Position numbers and translations under genes: made by a program | Notes under the pieces: model-generated | Databases searched by the model: none | The model's input: only the letters and a program-made list of their open reading frames with translations | What the model was told of the DNA's origin: nothing | Shown here: positions 1 through 6,023 of the stretch, piece after piece | Position numbering within the stretch: the stretch's first letter is position 1 | How the letters are laid out: each line of letters begins with the position of its first letter | NCBI GenBank assembly: GCA_021158805.1 | Contig: JAGGTZ010000151.1 | Coordinates: 1 to 8,145, forward strand | DNA length: 8,145 nucleotides | Reading direction: 5' to 3' | Source of the DNA: Thermoproteota archaeon | GTDB lineage: Archaea; Korarchaeota; Korarchaeia; Korarchaeales; Korarchaeaceae

Positions 1-413
1 CTCACGGCTTAAGTATAATGCCTGGAAAGCCCACTCTGATGGCGATTATAGGTGAAACTCCACTCATTGGGCTACCGGGATATCCTGTATCTGCAGCTGT
101 TGCCTCATTTGAGGTATTGATTCCTACGGTTGGGAGGATGTTAGGGATAAGGGGTAAGCCTACCTATCCGAAAATAGAGGCCATCTTAACTAGAAGGATC
201 GCTTCTAGACCAGGAGTGAGGCATTATGTACGAGTAAAGCTGGATAAGGAGGAGAACAGGCTCTTAGCTACACCCGTAAGGATTGGGGGGTCTGGTATAA
301 TAAGCTCACTTACTGAAGGCGATGGGTTCGTTATAGTTCCAGAGGATTTGGAGGGATATGAGGCTGGTGAGGTCGTTGAAGTATTAGTGTACAAGAGGTG
401 GCTTGAGCTATGA
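1..413 (+). CDS. moeA: Molybdopterin molybdenumtransferase MoeA, C-terminal part (5' truncated by window)
   Basis: MoeA inserts molybdate or tungstate into adenylylated molybdopterin, the last common step of Mo/W cofactor synthesis in the cytoplasm. The frame is open to the window edge, so the gene begins upstream; the first in-frame ATG (position 18) is internal. The visible 136 residues start with HGLSIMPGKPT and continue with GLPGYPVSAAVASFE, the typical end of the MoCF/MoeA domain that contacts the pterin and nucleotide. A beta-rich C-terminal domain follows (roughly the last 85 residues, ending GEVVEVLVYKRW). It stops right after that domain, so unlike its neighbour it has no PBP-like extension. 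Its stop overlaps the next start as ATGA, indicating one operon and translational coupling. Two MoeA paralogues are common in archaea that use both Mo and W; which metal this copy handles cannot be read from the sequence. Confidence 0.93.
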   Translation, partial: HGLSIMPGKPTLMAIIGETPLIGLPGYPVSAAVASFEVLIPTVGRMLGIRGKPTYPKIEAILTRRIASRPGVRHYVRVKLDKEENRLLATPVRIGGSGIISSLTEGDGFVIVPEDLEGYEAGEVVEVLVYKRWLEL

Positions 414-2377
414 GGAAGGTATTTAGAAGGTTATCCGACCTAAACGAGGTACTTACCATACTAGCTAGGTACCCCCCTCCCGAGAGAGTAGAGGAGGTAG
501 CTCTATCAGATGCCCTGGGAAGAGTGCTTGCAGAAGACGTAGTCTCCAACGTAGATGTTCCTAGCTTCGATAGGGCTGCCGTTGATGGTTATGCTGTCCG
601 GGCAGAGGATACGTTCTGGGCTGATGAGGATAACCCTATTAAGCTGAAGGTGATCGGTAAATCTTCCGCAGGACACCCCTTCTTAGGAGAAATTGGTCCT
701 AACGAGGCAGTTGAAATAGCTACCGGAGCCGCAATTCCAAAGGGAGCTAATGCCGTGGTTATGGAGGAATACACTAGTAAGGAAGGTAGTCATATACTGG
801 TATATAGAGCAGCATCGCCAGGTGGTCACATCCATGGAGCTGGGTCCGACATAAGGCGTGGAGAGACAGTAGTGTACAGAGGTACGGTATTATCAGCTAG
901 AGAGATAGGTGTCTTGGCTGCGGTAGGAATTGAAAGGGTCAAAGTATTCTCAAAGCCAAGAATTGGCATCTTCTCAACCGGAGATGAACTCGTTCCCCCT
1001 GGACAACCTCTTGAGTTCGGGAAAATATATGATGTAAATTCTTTCACCATTTTCAGTTCTGTTAAAAGGGATGGAGGTCTCCCGGTAATGTTAGGAATAC
1101 TCCCAGATAGCTACGAGAAGATTAAGGAGGCCCTAAGCGATGCGTTAGAGAGATCCGATCTGGTGCTGCTATCCGGGAGTACGAGTGTTGGTGCTGGTGA
1201 CATTATGTATAAAATTCTAGATGAATTAGGACCTCCAGGCGTCTTAGTTCATGGAATAGCGATTCATCCTGGGAAGCCTACGATAATAGCTGATTCTGGG
1301 GGGAAGCTCATAATTGGACTACCGGGATATCCCACGAGCGCACTTACCATATACAATACCATAGTCTCTCCACTCATAAGGAGATGGAGTAGAAAGCCAG
1401 AAGAAGGAGAAAAGATGGTAAGGGCTATAGCTGCGGAGCGTATATTTGGAGAAAAAGGTAGGAAAGACCTACTTCCCGTTCACCTAGTAAGGGTAAAGAA
1501 TCAGGAGATATTAGCTTTTCCAGTTCCTACAGGGTCTGAAGCTATTACTACGCTCTCTAGAGCTGATGGCTATATAGTACTTGAGAAAAATCAAGAGATA
1601 GTAGAAGAAGGGGAGGAAGTACTCGTCTACCTATATGAGGGAGCCAGAATAGCTGATGTGTCCGTTATAGGGAGTCATTGTCTAGGACTTGAGCTAATAC
1701 TATCTGAGTTGAGGTCTAGAGGCCATTACGTTAAAACAGTTTTCCTAGGCTCTACAGGTGGTTTTAAGGCGATAAGTAGGAAGGAAGCAGATATCTCTGG
1801 TGTACATGCACTAGATCCTGAAACTGGCCAGTATAACATTCCTTTTATAGAAAGCTTCTCTTTAGAAGGCAAGGCTGTTTTAGTAAGGGGATATGTGAGA
1901 GAACAGGGGCTTATAGTACAGAAGGGGAATCCTAAGGGCATTAAGTCGATAAGAGACTTGTTAGAGAGAGATGACCTCACGATAATAAATAGGAACAAGG
2001 GATCCGGTACCAGGATCTTATTCGACTCCCTTCTGAGGAAGGAGGCCGAGGAAGAAGGAATCCCCTTCGACGAGCTAGTCAAAAGGATCAAGGGATACTG
2101 GAATGAGGCCAAATCCCATAGTGCCGTTGCGGCAGCCGTATACTACGGAATCGCTGATGTCGGTATTGGAATAAGAACTGCAGCTAGGCTCTATGATTTA
2201 GATTTTATACATCTAGCGGATGAGAGATATGATTTCCTGATCAGGAGAGATTCCATAGAAAAACCGGCCGTTAAGGACTTTATGTCGCTATTAACAGAAC
2301 CTTACGTTAAAAGGAGATTAGAAGGATTAGATGGCATCAAGATCGATGAAGACATGGGCCGTATCATTTATGAATAG
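410..2377 (+). CDS. moeA: MoeA fused to C-terminal PBP-like (type 2 substrate-binding) domain
   Basis: A 655-residue fusion. Residues 1-410 are a full MoeA: DRAAVDGYAVRA (54-65, with the Asp59 of the DGYA motif), TGAAIPKGANAVV (105-117), STGDEL (189-194), SGSTSVGAGD (255-264, the catalytic-loop Asp at 264), HPGKPT (286-291) and GLPGYPTSA (303-311), then domain IV to about 410. Residues 412-655 match the PBP_like domain: GSHCLGLELIL, an AD-SGVHALDPETGQYN segment, a QGL motif, INRNKGSGTR (526-535), HSAVAAAVYYGIADVG and a final YDFL. There is no signal peptide or membrane segment, so this binding domain is cytosolic; sensing oxyanion or pterin ligand is an inference. GAGGTG at 395-400, 9 nt before the ATG, is a good ribosome site. 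The fusion type is known in archaea and some bacteria. The 3' end overlaps the convergent moaB by 14 bp. Confidence 0.94.
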   Translation: MRKVFRRLSDLNEVLTILARYPPPERVEEVALSDALGRVLAEDVVSNVDVPSFDRAAVDGYAVRAEDTFWADEDNPIKLKVIGKSSAGHPFLGEIGPNEAVEIATGAAIPKGANAVVMEEYTSKEGSHILVYRAASPGGHIHGAGSDIRRGETVVYRGTVLSAREIGVLAAVGIERVKVFSKPRIGIFSTGDELVPPGQPLEFGKIYDVNSFTIFSSVKRDGGLPVMLGILPDSYEKIKEALSDALERSDLVLLSGSTSVGAGDIMYKILDELGPPGVLVHGIAIHPGKPTIIADSGGKLIIGLPGYPTSALTIYNTIVSPLIRRWSRKPEEGEKMVRAIAAERIFGEKGRKDLLPVHLVRVKNQEILAFPVPTGSEAITTLSRADGYIVLEKNQEIVEEGEEVLVYLYEGARIADVSVIGSHCLGLELILSELRSRGHYVKTVFLGSTGGFKAISRKEADISGVHALDPETGQYNIPFIESFSLEGKAVLVRGYVREQGLIVQKGNPKGIKSIRDLLERDDLTIINRNKGSGTRILFDSLLRKEAEEEGIPFDELVKRIKGYWNEAKSHSAVAAAVYYGIADVGIGIRTAARLYDLDFIHLADERYDFLIRRDSIEKPAVKDFMSLLTEPYVKRRLEGLDGIKIDEDMGRIIYE

Positions 2378-2888
2378 CGCCTCTCCTAACCAACCAAACT
2401 AGATGGGGAGCCTCCGGAAGTATTAGCTTCTCTAAAGCTAGTTCGACACCATCAGGTGATCCAGGTAGTGCGAAGACTAGACTACTAGAGTAAACTCCGG
2501 CAAGTGCCCTACTAGCTATAGCAGCGCTTCCAATTTGTGAATAGCTGATCCACCTAAATAGTTCACCAAACCCTGGTATTTCCTTATCTAATAAAGGTTT
2601 GATCGCCTCAGGAGTAATGTCAGTAGGATGTATACCTGTCCCACCGCAGAAAATGACAACGTCAGAGTCCCTAACGGATTCCAAAAGTGACGATCTTATT
2701 GCATTTATATCGTCAGGAATTATCTCCTTTCTCTTGATTACATGACCTTTTTCAGAGATCCTTTTTTCCGCTATTTCTCCCGTAACATCTAGTCCACCAG
2801 TTCCTCTAGCCCTAGAGGTACTAACTACGAATATTGAGAAATAGAGCTTCTTAGGAGCATGCTGTTTGTGTTCATCAGGTACCGACAT
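2364..2888 (-). CDS. moaB: MoaB/MogA-type molybdopterin adenylyltransferase
   Basis: In archaea MoaB acts like bacterial MogA: it adenylylates molybdopterin to give the substrate for MoeA. The 174-residue product has the family's usual length and start (MSVPDEHKQHAPKK). It has the substrate loop CGGTGIHPTDITPEA (81-95, with Asp90 at the position of the essential Asp82 of E. coli MogA), the PDD at 58-60 near MogA Asp49, then IPGFGELFRWISYSQIGSAA and ALPGSPDGVELAL. The first Gly-loop residue is Cys instead of the more usual Thr/Ser. The start has no Shine-Dalgarno, but a TATA-like GAATATTA is centred about 26 bp upstream, so a leaderless transcript is likely. It converges on the moeA fusion, overlapping its last codons by 14 bp, and diverges from the DtxR-like regulator. 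Confidence 0.93.
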   Translation of the reverse strand: MSVPDEHKQHAPKKLYFSIFVVSTSRARGTGGLDVTGEIAEKRISEKGHVIKRKEIIPDDINAIRSSLLESVRDSDVVIFCGGTGIHPTDITPEAIKPLLDKEIPGFGELFRWISYSQIGSAAIASRALAGVYSSSLVFALPGSPDGVELALEKLILPEAPHLVWLVRRGAIHK

Positions 2889-2946
2889 ATGTGAAACGGG
2901 AAGACTAACTTAATATTCTTTTATCAACCTTACTCGCTGGGTATAC
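2889..2946. promoter_or_regulatory. Shared divergent promoter region of moaB and dtxR-like gene
   Basis: The 58-bp gap between two divergent starts is AT-rich in the middle. On the minus strand GAATATTA (2911-2918) is centred about 26 bp before the moaB ATG. On the plus strand CTTTTATC (2918-2925) is centred about 26 bp before the regulator's ATG. Neither start has a Shine-Dalgarno, so both mRNAs are probably leaderless and their TATA boxes abut. The word ACCTTA (2927-2932) sits beside the plus-strand TATA box and also occurs in the ferredoxin promoter repeat. Boxes were assigned by eye. Confidence 0.6.
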
Positions 2947-3399
2947 ATGAGCCATAGAAAACAGGGAATAGAAATAACGCTTGGCTTACAGGAGTATTTA
3001 ACAGCCATACTTAGGCTGAAGAGGAGGGGTAAGAAGGTAGTAAGGGTTAAGGAACTTGCTGAGGAGATGAAAGTGAAGCTTTCTAGTGTCACTGATGCTG
3101 CAAAGAGGCTATCAAGAATGGGATTGATCCAATATGAGAAATATGGATACATAGATCTAACGCCCGAAGGAGAAGAGGTTGCTTTAAGGTTAAGTAAGAG
3201 AGAAGAAATCCTTATGAAGTTCTTATCAGAGATCTTGAAATTAGATGAGGATGTTGTAAGAGAGGAGGCCTGCTGGATGGAGCACGGAGTAAGCGAGGCC
3301 ACAATAGACAGATTATTGCAGCTAATGGAATTCTTGAGCACTTGCGTAGATAAATTTGATGAAAGATTCTCCAAATATTTAGAATACAGAGAATGCTAG
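2947..3399 (+). CDS. DtxR/MntR-family metal-dependent transcriptional regulator
   Basis: A cytoplasmic DNA-binding repressor of the iron/manganese-responsive DtxR family. Residues 10-75 form the winged helix (VRVKELAEEMKVKLSSVTDAAKRLSRMGLIQYEKYGYIDLTPEGE). Residues 76-140 are the helical dimerisation and metal domain with EEACWMEH (106-113). By hand alignment to DtxR, Cys109, Glu112 and His113 match its primary-site ligands Cys102, Glu105 and His106, with Glu16 at the Met10 position. The ancillary-site ligands His79, Glu83 and His98 appear as Glu86, Met90 and Arg105, so that site is probably absent or different. At 150 residues it lacks the C-terminal SH3-like domain, as in MntR. It is divergent from moaB and lies upstream of a ferredoxin; control of these neighbours is an inference, and the sensed metal cannot be told. 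Confidence 0.88.
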   Translation: MSHRKQGIEITLGLQEYLTAILRLKRRGKKVVRVKELAEEMKVKLSSVTDAAKRLSRMGLIQYEKYGYIDLTPEGEEVALRLSKREEILMKFLSEILKLDEDVVREEACWMEHGVSEATIDRLLQLMEFLSTCVDKFDERFSKYLEYREC

Positions 3400-3454
3400 C
3401 CATCTAAAACATAATTGTGAGAGTTAACCGCGCTTACGAGATCAGTTTTATGAA

Positions 3455-3498
3455 TATAAGGTCAGATTAAAAAGTTAAATAGAATCACGCACCTTATA
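3455..3498. repeat. 8-bp inverted repeat around the ferredoxin promoter, possible operator
   Basis: TATAAGGT (3455-3462) and its exact reverse complement ACCTTATA (3491-3498) lie 28 bp apart and flank the AT-rich stretch TTAAAAAGTTAAAT (3467-3480), the best TATA candidate for the ferredoxin gene. The left arm could itself be read as a TATA box, so the repeat may be partly coincidental. The core ACCTTA recurs in the moaB/dtxR promoter. Binding by the adjacent DtxR-like protein is speculation. Confidence 0.35.
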
Positions 3499-3522
3499 CC
3501 GAGGCCTTAGGAGGTGTTGAGC

Positions 3523-3750
3523 ATGGCCAAGTACAGGATAGTTCAAGATAGGGAATCCTGCATAGCTGATGGAGTTTGTGCCTCACTCTGTCCAGATAAC
3601 TGGATCATGGATGAAGATGGGTTGGCCTCTCCCATAAAGACCGAACTTGATGACCTTGGGTGCAACATGGAAGCTGCAGAAGCCTGCCCTGTCAACATAA
3701 TACATATCTACGAGATAAAAGAGGACGGGTCCGAAGTTCAACTAATCTAA
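3523..3750 (+). CDS. Ferredoxin, single [4Fe-4S] cluster, Pyrococcus type with Asp ligand
   Basis: A small soluble electron carrier. The ATG at 3523 is chosen because GGAGGTG (3510-3516) lies 7-8 nt before it; the in-frame GTG at 3514 overlaps that ribosome site and is unlikely to be used. The 75-residue product carries CIADGVCASLCP, that is C-x2-D-x2-C-x3-CP (Cys13, Asp16, Cys19), with a remote Cys55 in EACPVNII. This is the pattern of Pyrococcus furiosus ferredoxin, where Asp14 replaces the fourth Cys. Cys23 and Cys47 match the two cysteines that form a disulfide there. Only one cluster motif is present. In such organisms this ferredoxin accepts electrons from tungstopterin aldehyde ferredoxin oxidoreductases and 2-oxoacid oxidoreductases, which fits the nearby cofactor genes, though no such enzyme is in view. 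It converges on the SRP RNA. Confidence 0.94.
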   Translation: MAKYRIVQDRESCIADGVCASLCPDNWIMDEDGLASPIKTELDDLGCNMEAAEACPVNIIHIYEIKEDGSEVQLI

Positions 3751-3758
3751 GCTAAACC

Positions 3759-3769
3759 TTTTCTTTTTT
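3759..3769 (+). terminator. T-rich terminator after ferredoxin
   Basis: TTTTCTTTTTT begins 8 nt after the ferredoxin stop and just before the 3' end of the convergent SRP RNA. Oligo-T runs of this kind are the usual intrinsic terminators in archaea. Confidence 0.6.
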
Positions 3770-3774
3770 AGAAA

Positions 3775-4094
3775 GGGCGGTGGGCTCCCCCGAGGTGGAT
3801 GTAAGGTCTGCGGGGTTACCCTCATCTCGGGGGTGCTCGCCCCAGCCTCCCAGCAGCGCTGACCGTCCACCTTAGGGATGCTCCCTTCCGGGCCTGACCC
3901 GTTTCGGTGGTAAAGGGGCTGACCTCCTCCCTCCGGAGGAGGATACCCCACCGGCAGCCCGCTGGAGCCGGGGATCATAGCTCCCGAGATGGGGTCTTTC
4001 CCCACATCCCTACATCGCCCTCGGGGGTTACTGGCCCCGGCCTTAGCCTTCCGGAGGAGGGGACGGCTACTCCCCCGGCCCTACCCCACCGCCC
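3775..4094 (-). ncRNA. ffs: Archaeal signal recognition particle RNA (7S RNA)
   Basis: This RNA scaffolds SRP19 and SRP54 and targets secretory ribosomes to the membrane. On the minus strand the conserved helix 8 sequence GTCAGGCCCGGAAGGGAGCA is plain, with a GGAA tetraloop opposite 3886-3889. Helix 6, the SRP19 site, is an 8-bp hairpin (3923-3930 with 3935-3942) closed by a GGAG tetraloop. Long helix 5 is supported by complementary blocks in the right order: 3787-3795 with 4019-4027, 3798-3803 with 4011-4016, and 3823-3831 with 3983-3991. Helix 1, typical of archaea, joins the two ends by 10 perfect pairs (3775-3784 with 4085-4094). The ~320-nt length fits the class. The ends are set by helix 1 and may be off by a few bases. 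Open frames across this GC-rich block are not genes. Confidence 0.95.
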
Positions 4095-4115
4095 GGGTGG
4101 TATTAGCTGTCCACA

Positions 4116-4123
4116 ATAAAAAA
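4116..4123 (-). promoter_or_regulatory. TATA box of the SRP RNA promoter
   Basis: Read on the minus strand, CACC followed by TTTTTTAT is centred about 26 bp upstream of the RNA's predicted 5' end at 4094. The preceding bases could be a BRE. The SRP RNA therefore has its own promoter although it follows rpiA on the same strand. Confidence 0.65.
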
Positions 4124-4176
4124 GGTGATTGACATCTAATACAGGTAATATGTTAGATATTATACCAGCCCTCGTG

Positions 4177-4857
4177 TTAAATCGAAAATACCCTGACCTC
4201 CTCCCCGTATGCCACATATACCTCATCCGCTAGATTTGTGAAGATCCCTACATCCACAACTCCGGGATATAGCTTTATTTGCTTCTCTAAGCCCTCAGGA
4301 TCTTCTATTGGCTTACAATAAGCATCTACTATGTAACTACCATTATCTGAGATGAAGAGGTCCCCGTTTATCTCTCTAAGCCTTACCTCTACGTTAAGTG
4401 ACTGCTCCAGCATCCTTAATGTCCACTCTAGGCCATAGGGAAGAACCTCTATTGGCAGGGGCTTTCTCGTACATAGCCTCTCGACAACTTTTGTATGGTC
4501 AGCTATTATCACATAGTAGTCACTACTTGTAGCCAATATCTTCTCCCTGACAAGGGCGCCTCCACCACCCTTCAGTAAGTTAAGATCGCTATCTATTTCA
4601 TCAGCCCCATCTATGGTGATCTCAGGTCTCCCATAACTGGGATCGACTATCTCAAGGTTGTTCTTACGAGCTATGGCCTCTATTTGGCTCGAGGAGGGGA
4701 TTACCTTGATCTTTCGAGCCAGCTGGGAGGAGGAGAGTACCTCGACGAATTTGGCTACTGTCGTTCCCGAACCGAGGCCCAGAAGTTCGATTCCCTCAAC
4801 TAATTTTAGTACATGTCTAGCTACTACGGTTTTCTCTAACTCGACATCCAATGCCAT
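4177..4857 (-). CDS. rpiA: Ribose-5-phosphate isomerase A
   Basis: Interconverts ribose 5-phosphate and ribulose 5-phosphate in the cytoplasm, supplying ribose for nucleotides. In the 226-residue product GLGSGTT (27-33) is the phosphate-binding loop, DGADEID (83-89) holds the two catalytic-region aspartates (Asp81 and Asp84 in E. coli), and KGGGGALVREK (96-106) gives Lys96 and the general base Glu105, matching E. coli Lys94 and Glu103. PIEVLP and the C-terminal GVVDVGIFTNLADEVYV are also family features, so all key residues are intact. The ATG at 4857 overlaps the upstream stop as TGATG; a GTG one codon earlier (4860) is an alternative, and no clear Shine-Dalgarno decides. It is the last protein gene of the aMBF1-DRG-rpiA operon, with the SRP RNA about 80 bp downstream. 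Confidence 0.96.
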   Translation of the reverse strand: MALDVELEKTVVARHVLKLVEGIELLGLGSGTTVAKFVEVLSSSQLARKIKVIPSSSQIEAIARKNNLEIVDPSYGRPEITIDGADEIDSDLNLLKGGGGALVREKILATSSDYYVIIADHTKVVERLCTRKPLPIEVLPYGLEWTLRMLEQSLNVEVRLREINGDLFISDNGSYIVDAYCKPIEDPEGLEKQIKLYPGVVDVGIFTNLADEVYVAYGEEVRVFSI

Positions 4858-6023
4858 CACCTTGTGACTATCTCAACGATATCCAAATCCTCTAGGATGA
4901 AGTCAGGGCCTACCTTCATCGGGGAGTATGGAAGCCTGTCTGACCATACTTTAGCGTATCTGAAGCGCTCTCTGAATGATTGGTGGATTATTCCGGCTAG
5001 ATCTAAGACAGTAGATCCTCTAGATAGTATTACAGCTCTATCAGATGGCTTTTTCTCATTCCTAGATTTTGTAAATACTCTTATAAGTCCGAGTTCCCTT
5101 ATAATAGCCTCTCCGATTTCATCCTTTGAAGGGAGTCCTCTTGGAAACGGAATTATCATTACAGCCTTATCTCCATACTTCTGTTCGATTTCCTCTATTA
5201 CAGAGGTGGTCTCAAGCAAATCCGTCCTCGTGATGAATACTATGAAGGGTTTATACTTTTTCTCACCGAAGACGGCCTCCTCTACATCCTCCAGAGTGAC
5301 TTTTCCCTCTATTTCCACCCATGCCCTATCTATACCGTAGGAGGAGAGTAATTTCCTGATATCTCTCTCTGTCCCATCTAGTATCTTGCCCTTGTTCACG
5401 ATTATTATGGTGGGCGCCGCTCTGCTCCTCCTTATCCGCACTCGACCACTTGGTCGCTCCAAAGATATCCCTCTAGACTCAAGTAGGCCTATTAGCTCAT
5501 CTATCTGGCTAGATGGATCTTCTAACGCATTAACGACAAGCCCTAGAACGTCAGCATTTCCTGCTATTGCTATCGCCAAGTTAGAAGGTCCTCCTTGCCC
5601 TCCCTGGATTAAAGGAGGCGTCTCCACCACTTGAATCTGGGTTCCCTTGAATTCCATCATTCCTTCAACGGGTCTAAGTGTCGTAAATGGGTTAGGGGAG
5701 ACCTCTACCCTCGCATTCGTCAGAGAAGCTAATATGGTGCTTCTACCAGAATTAGTATATCCTACTAAGGCTAACTGTGCTGCTCCTCTCTTTTCTACAA
5801 ATAATGTAGGGCCTTTCGATTTTTTCCTTGCTTTCCTCCTCTCAATCTCTTCTCTGAGTTCAGCCATCCTCCTCTTTATGAATTTCTCCATCTTCTCCGT
5901 TCCTTTGTGTTTTGGGATTAATGCATAAAACTCCCTAAGTTTTTGGAGCTTCTCCTCTGGAGTTTTGGCTTTAGAATATTCCTCCCACTTAGCCTGAGCC
6001 TCAGGCGGGAGGTTAGTAGGCAT
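4857..6023 (-). CDS. DRG/Rbg-like TGS-domain GTPase with degenerate G motifs
   Basis: Belongs to the OBG-DRG class of ribosome-associated GTPases. Residues 1-70 are a charged helical segment (MPTNLPPEAQAKWEEY; RRMAELREEIERRKARKK) as in archaeal DRG proteins. The G domain runs about 82-310, and residues from about 313 to the end form the TGS domain (LGLIRVFTKS; HQSFRERFRYAKVW; LEDLDIVEIVTR). The insert before G4 (IIIVNKGKILDGTERDIRKL) also resembles eukaryotic DRG. The G motifs are unusual: the P-loop is GYTNSGRS (88-95) with Arg94 for the invariant Lys, G3 is ETPP (134-137) in place of DxxG, and G4 is TRTD (265-268) in place of NKxD. Nucleotide binding or hydrolysis may be weak or lost. GAGGAGGA within the preceding gene gives a Shine-Dalgarno 8 nt before this ATG; stop and start overlap by one base (TAATG). 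Length 388 fits the archaeal family. Confidence 0.88.
   Translation of the reverse strand: MPTNLPPEAQAKWEEYSKAKTPEEKLQKLREFYALIPKHKGTEKMEKFIKRRMAELREEIERRKARKKSKGPTLFVEKRGAAQLALVGYTNSGRSTILASLTNARVEVSPNPFTTLRPVEGMMEFKGTQIQVVETPPLIQGGQGGPSNLAIAIAGNADVLGLVVNALEDPSSQIDELIGLLESRGISLERPSGRVRIRRSRAAPTIIIVNKGKILDGTERDIRKLLSSYGIDRAWVEIEGKVTLEDVEEAVFGEKKYKPFIVFITRTDLLETTSVIEEIEQKYGDKAVMIIPFPRGLPSKDEIGEAIIRELGLIRVFTKSRNEKKPSDRAVILSRGSTVLDLAGIIHQSFRERFRYAKVWSDRLPYSPMKVGPDFILEDLDIVEIVTR

Noticed and set aside
70..1332. Near-identical DNA encoding GLPGYP in both moeA genes (CTACCGGGATATCC), as a sign of gene conversion
   Set aside because: The identity is only about 14 bp and falls at the family's most constrained motif; flanking sequence differs.
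2910..3374. A 154-codon frame on the minus strand opposite the DtxR-like gene
   Set aside because: The plus-strand product has clear DtxR winged-helix and metal motifs; the antisense product is low-complexity Ser/Leu-rich.
3514..3522. GTG at 3514 as the ferredoxin start
   Set aside because: It lies within the GGAGGTG ribosome site that serves the ATG at 3523; the family normally begins a few residues before the first strand.
3932..4060. 11-nt direct repeat TCCGGAGGAGG at 3932-3942 and 4050-4060
   Set aside because: Both copies fall inside the SRP RNA, the first in the helix 6 hairpin; the repeat is best explained by RNA structure and purine-rich composition.
3742..4226. Open frames of 70-87 codons on both strands in the GC-rich block
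   Set aside because: They lie wholly or largely in the SRP RNA, are Pro/Gly/Arg-rich with no family resemblance, and the RNA's helices explain the composition.
4864..5928. Open frames of 82-158 codons on the plus strand
   Set aside because: They are antisense to the DRG-like gene, Ser/Leu/Ile-rich, and show no recognisable family; the minus-strand frame is clearly the real gene.
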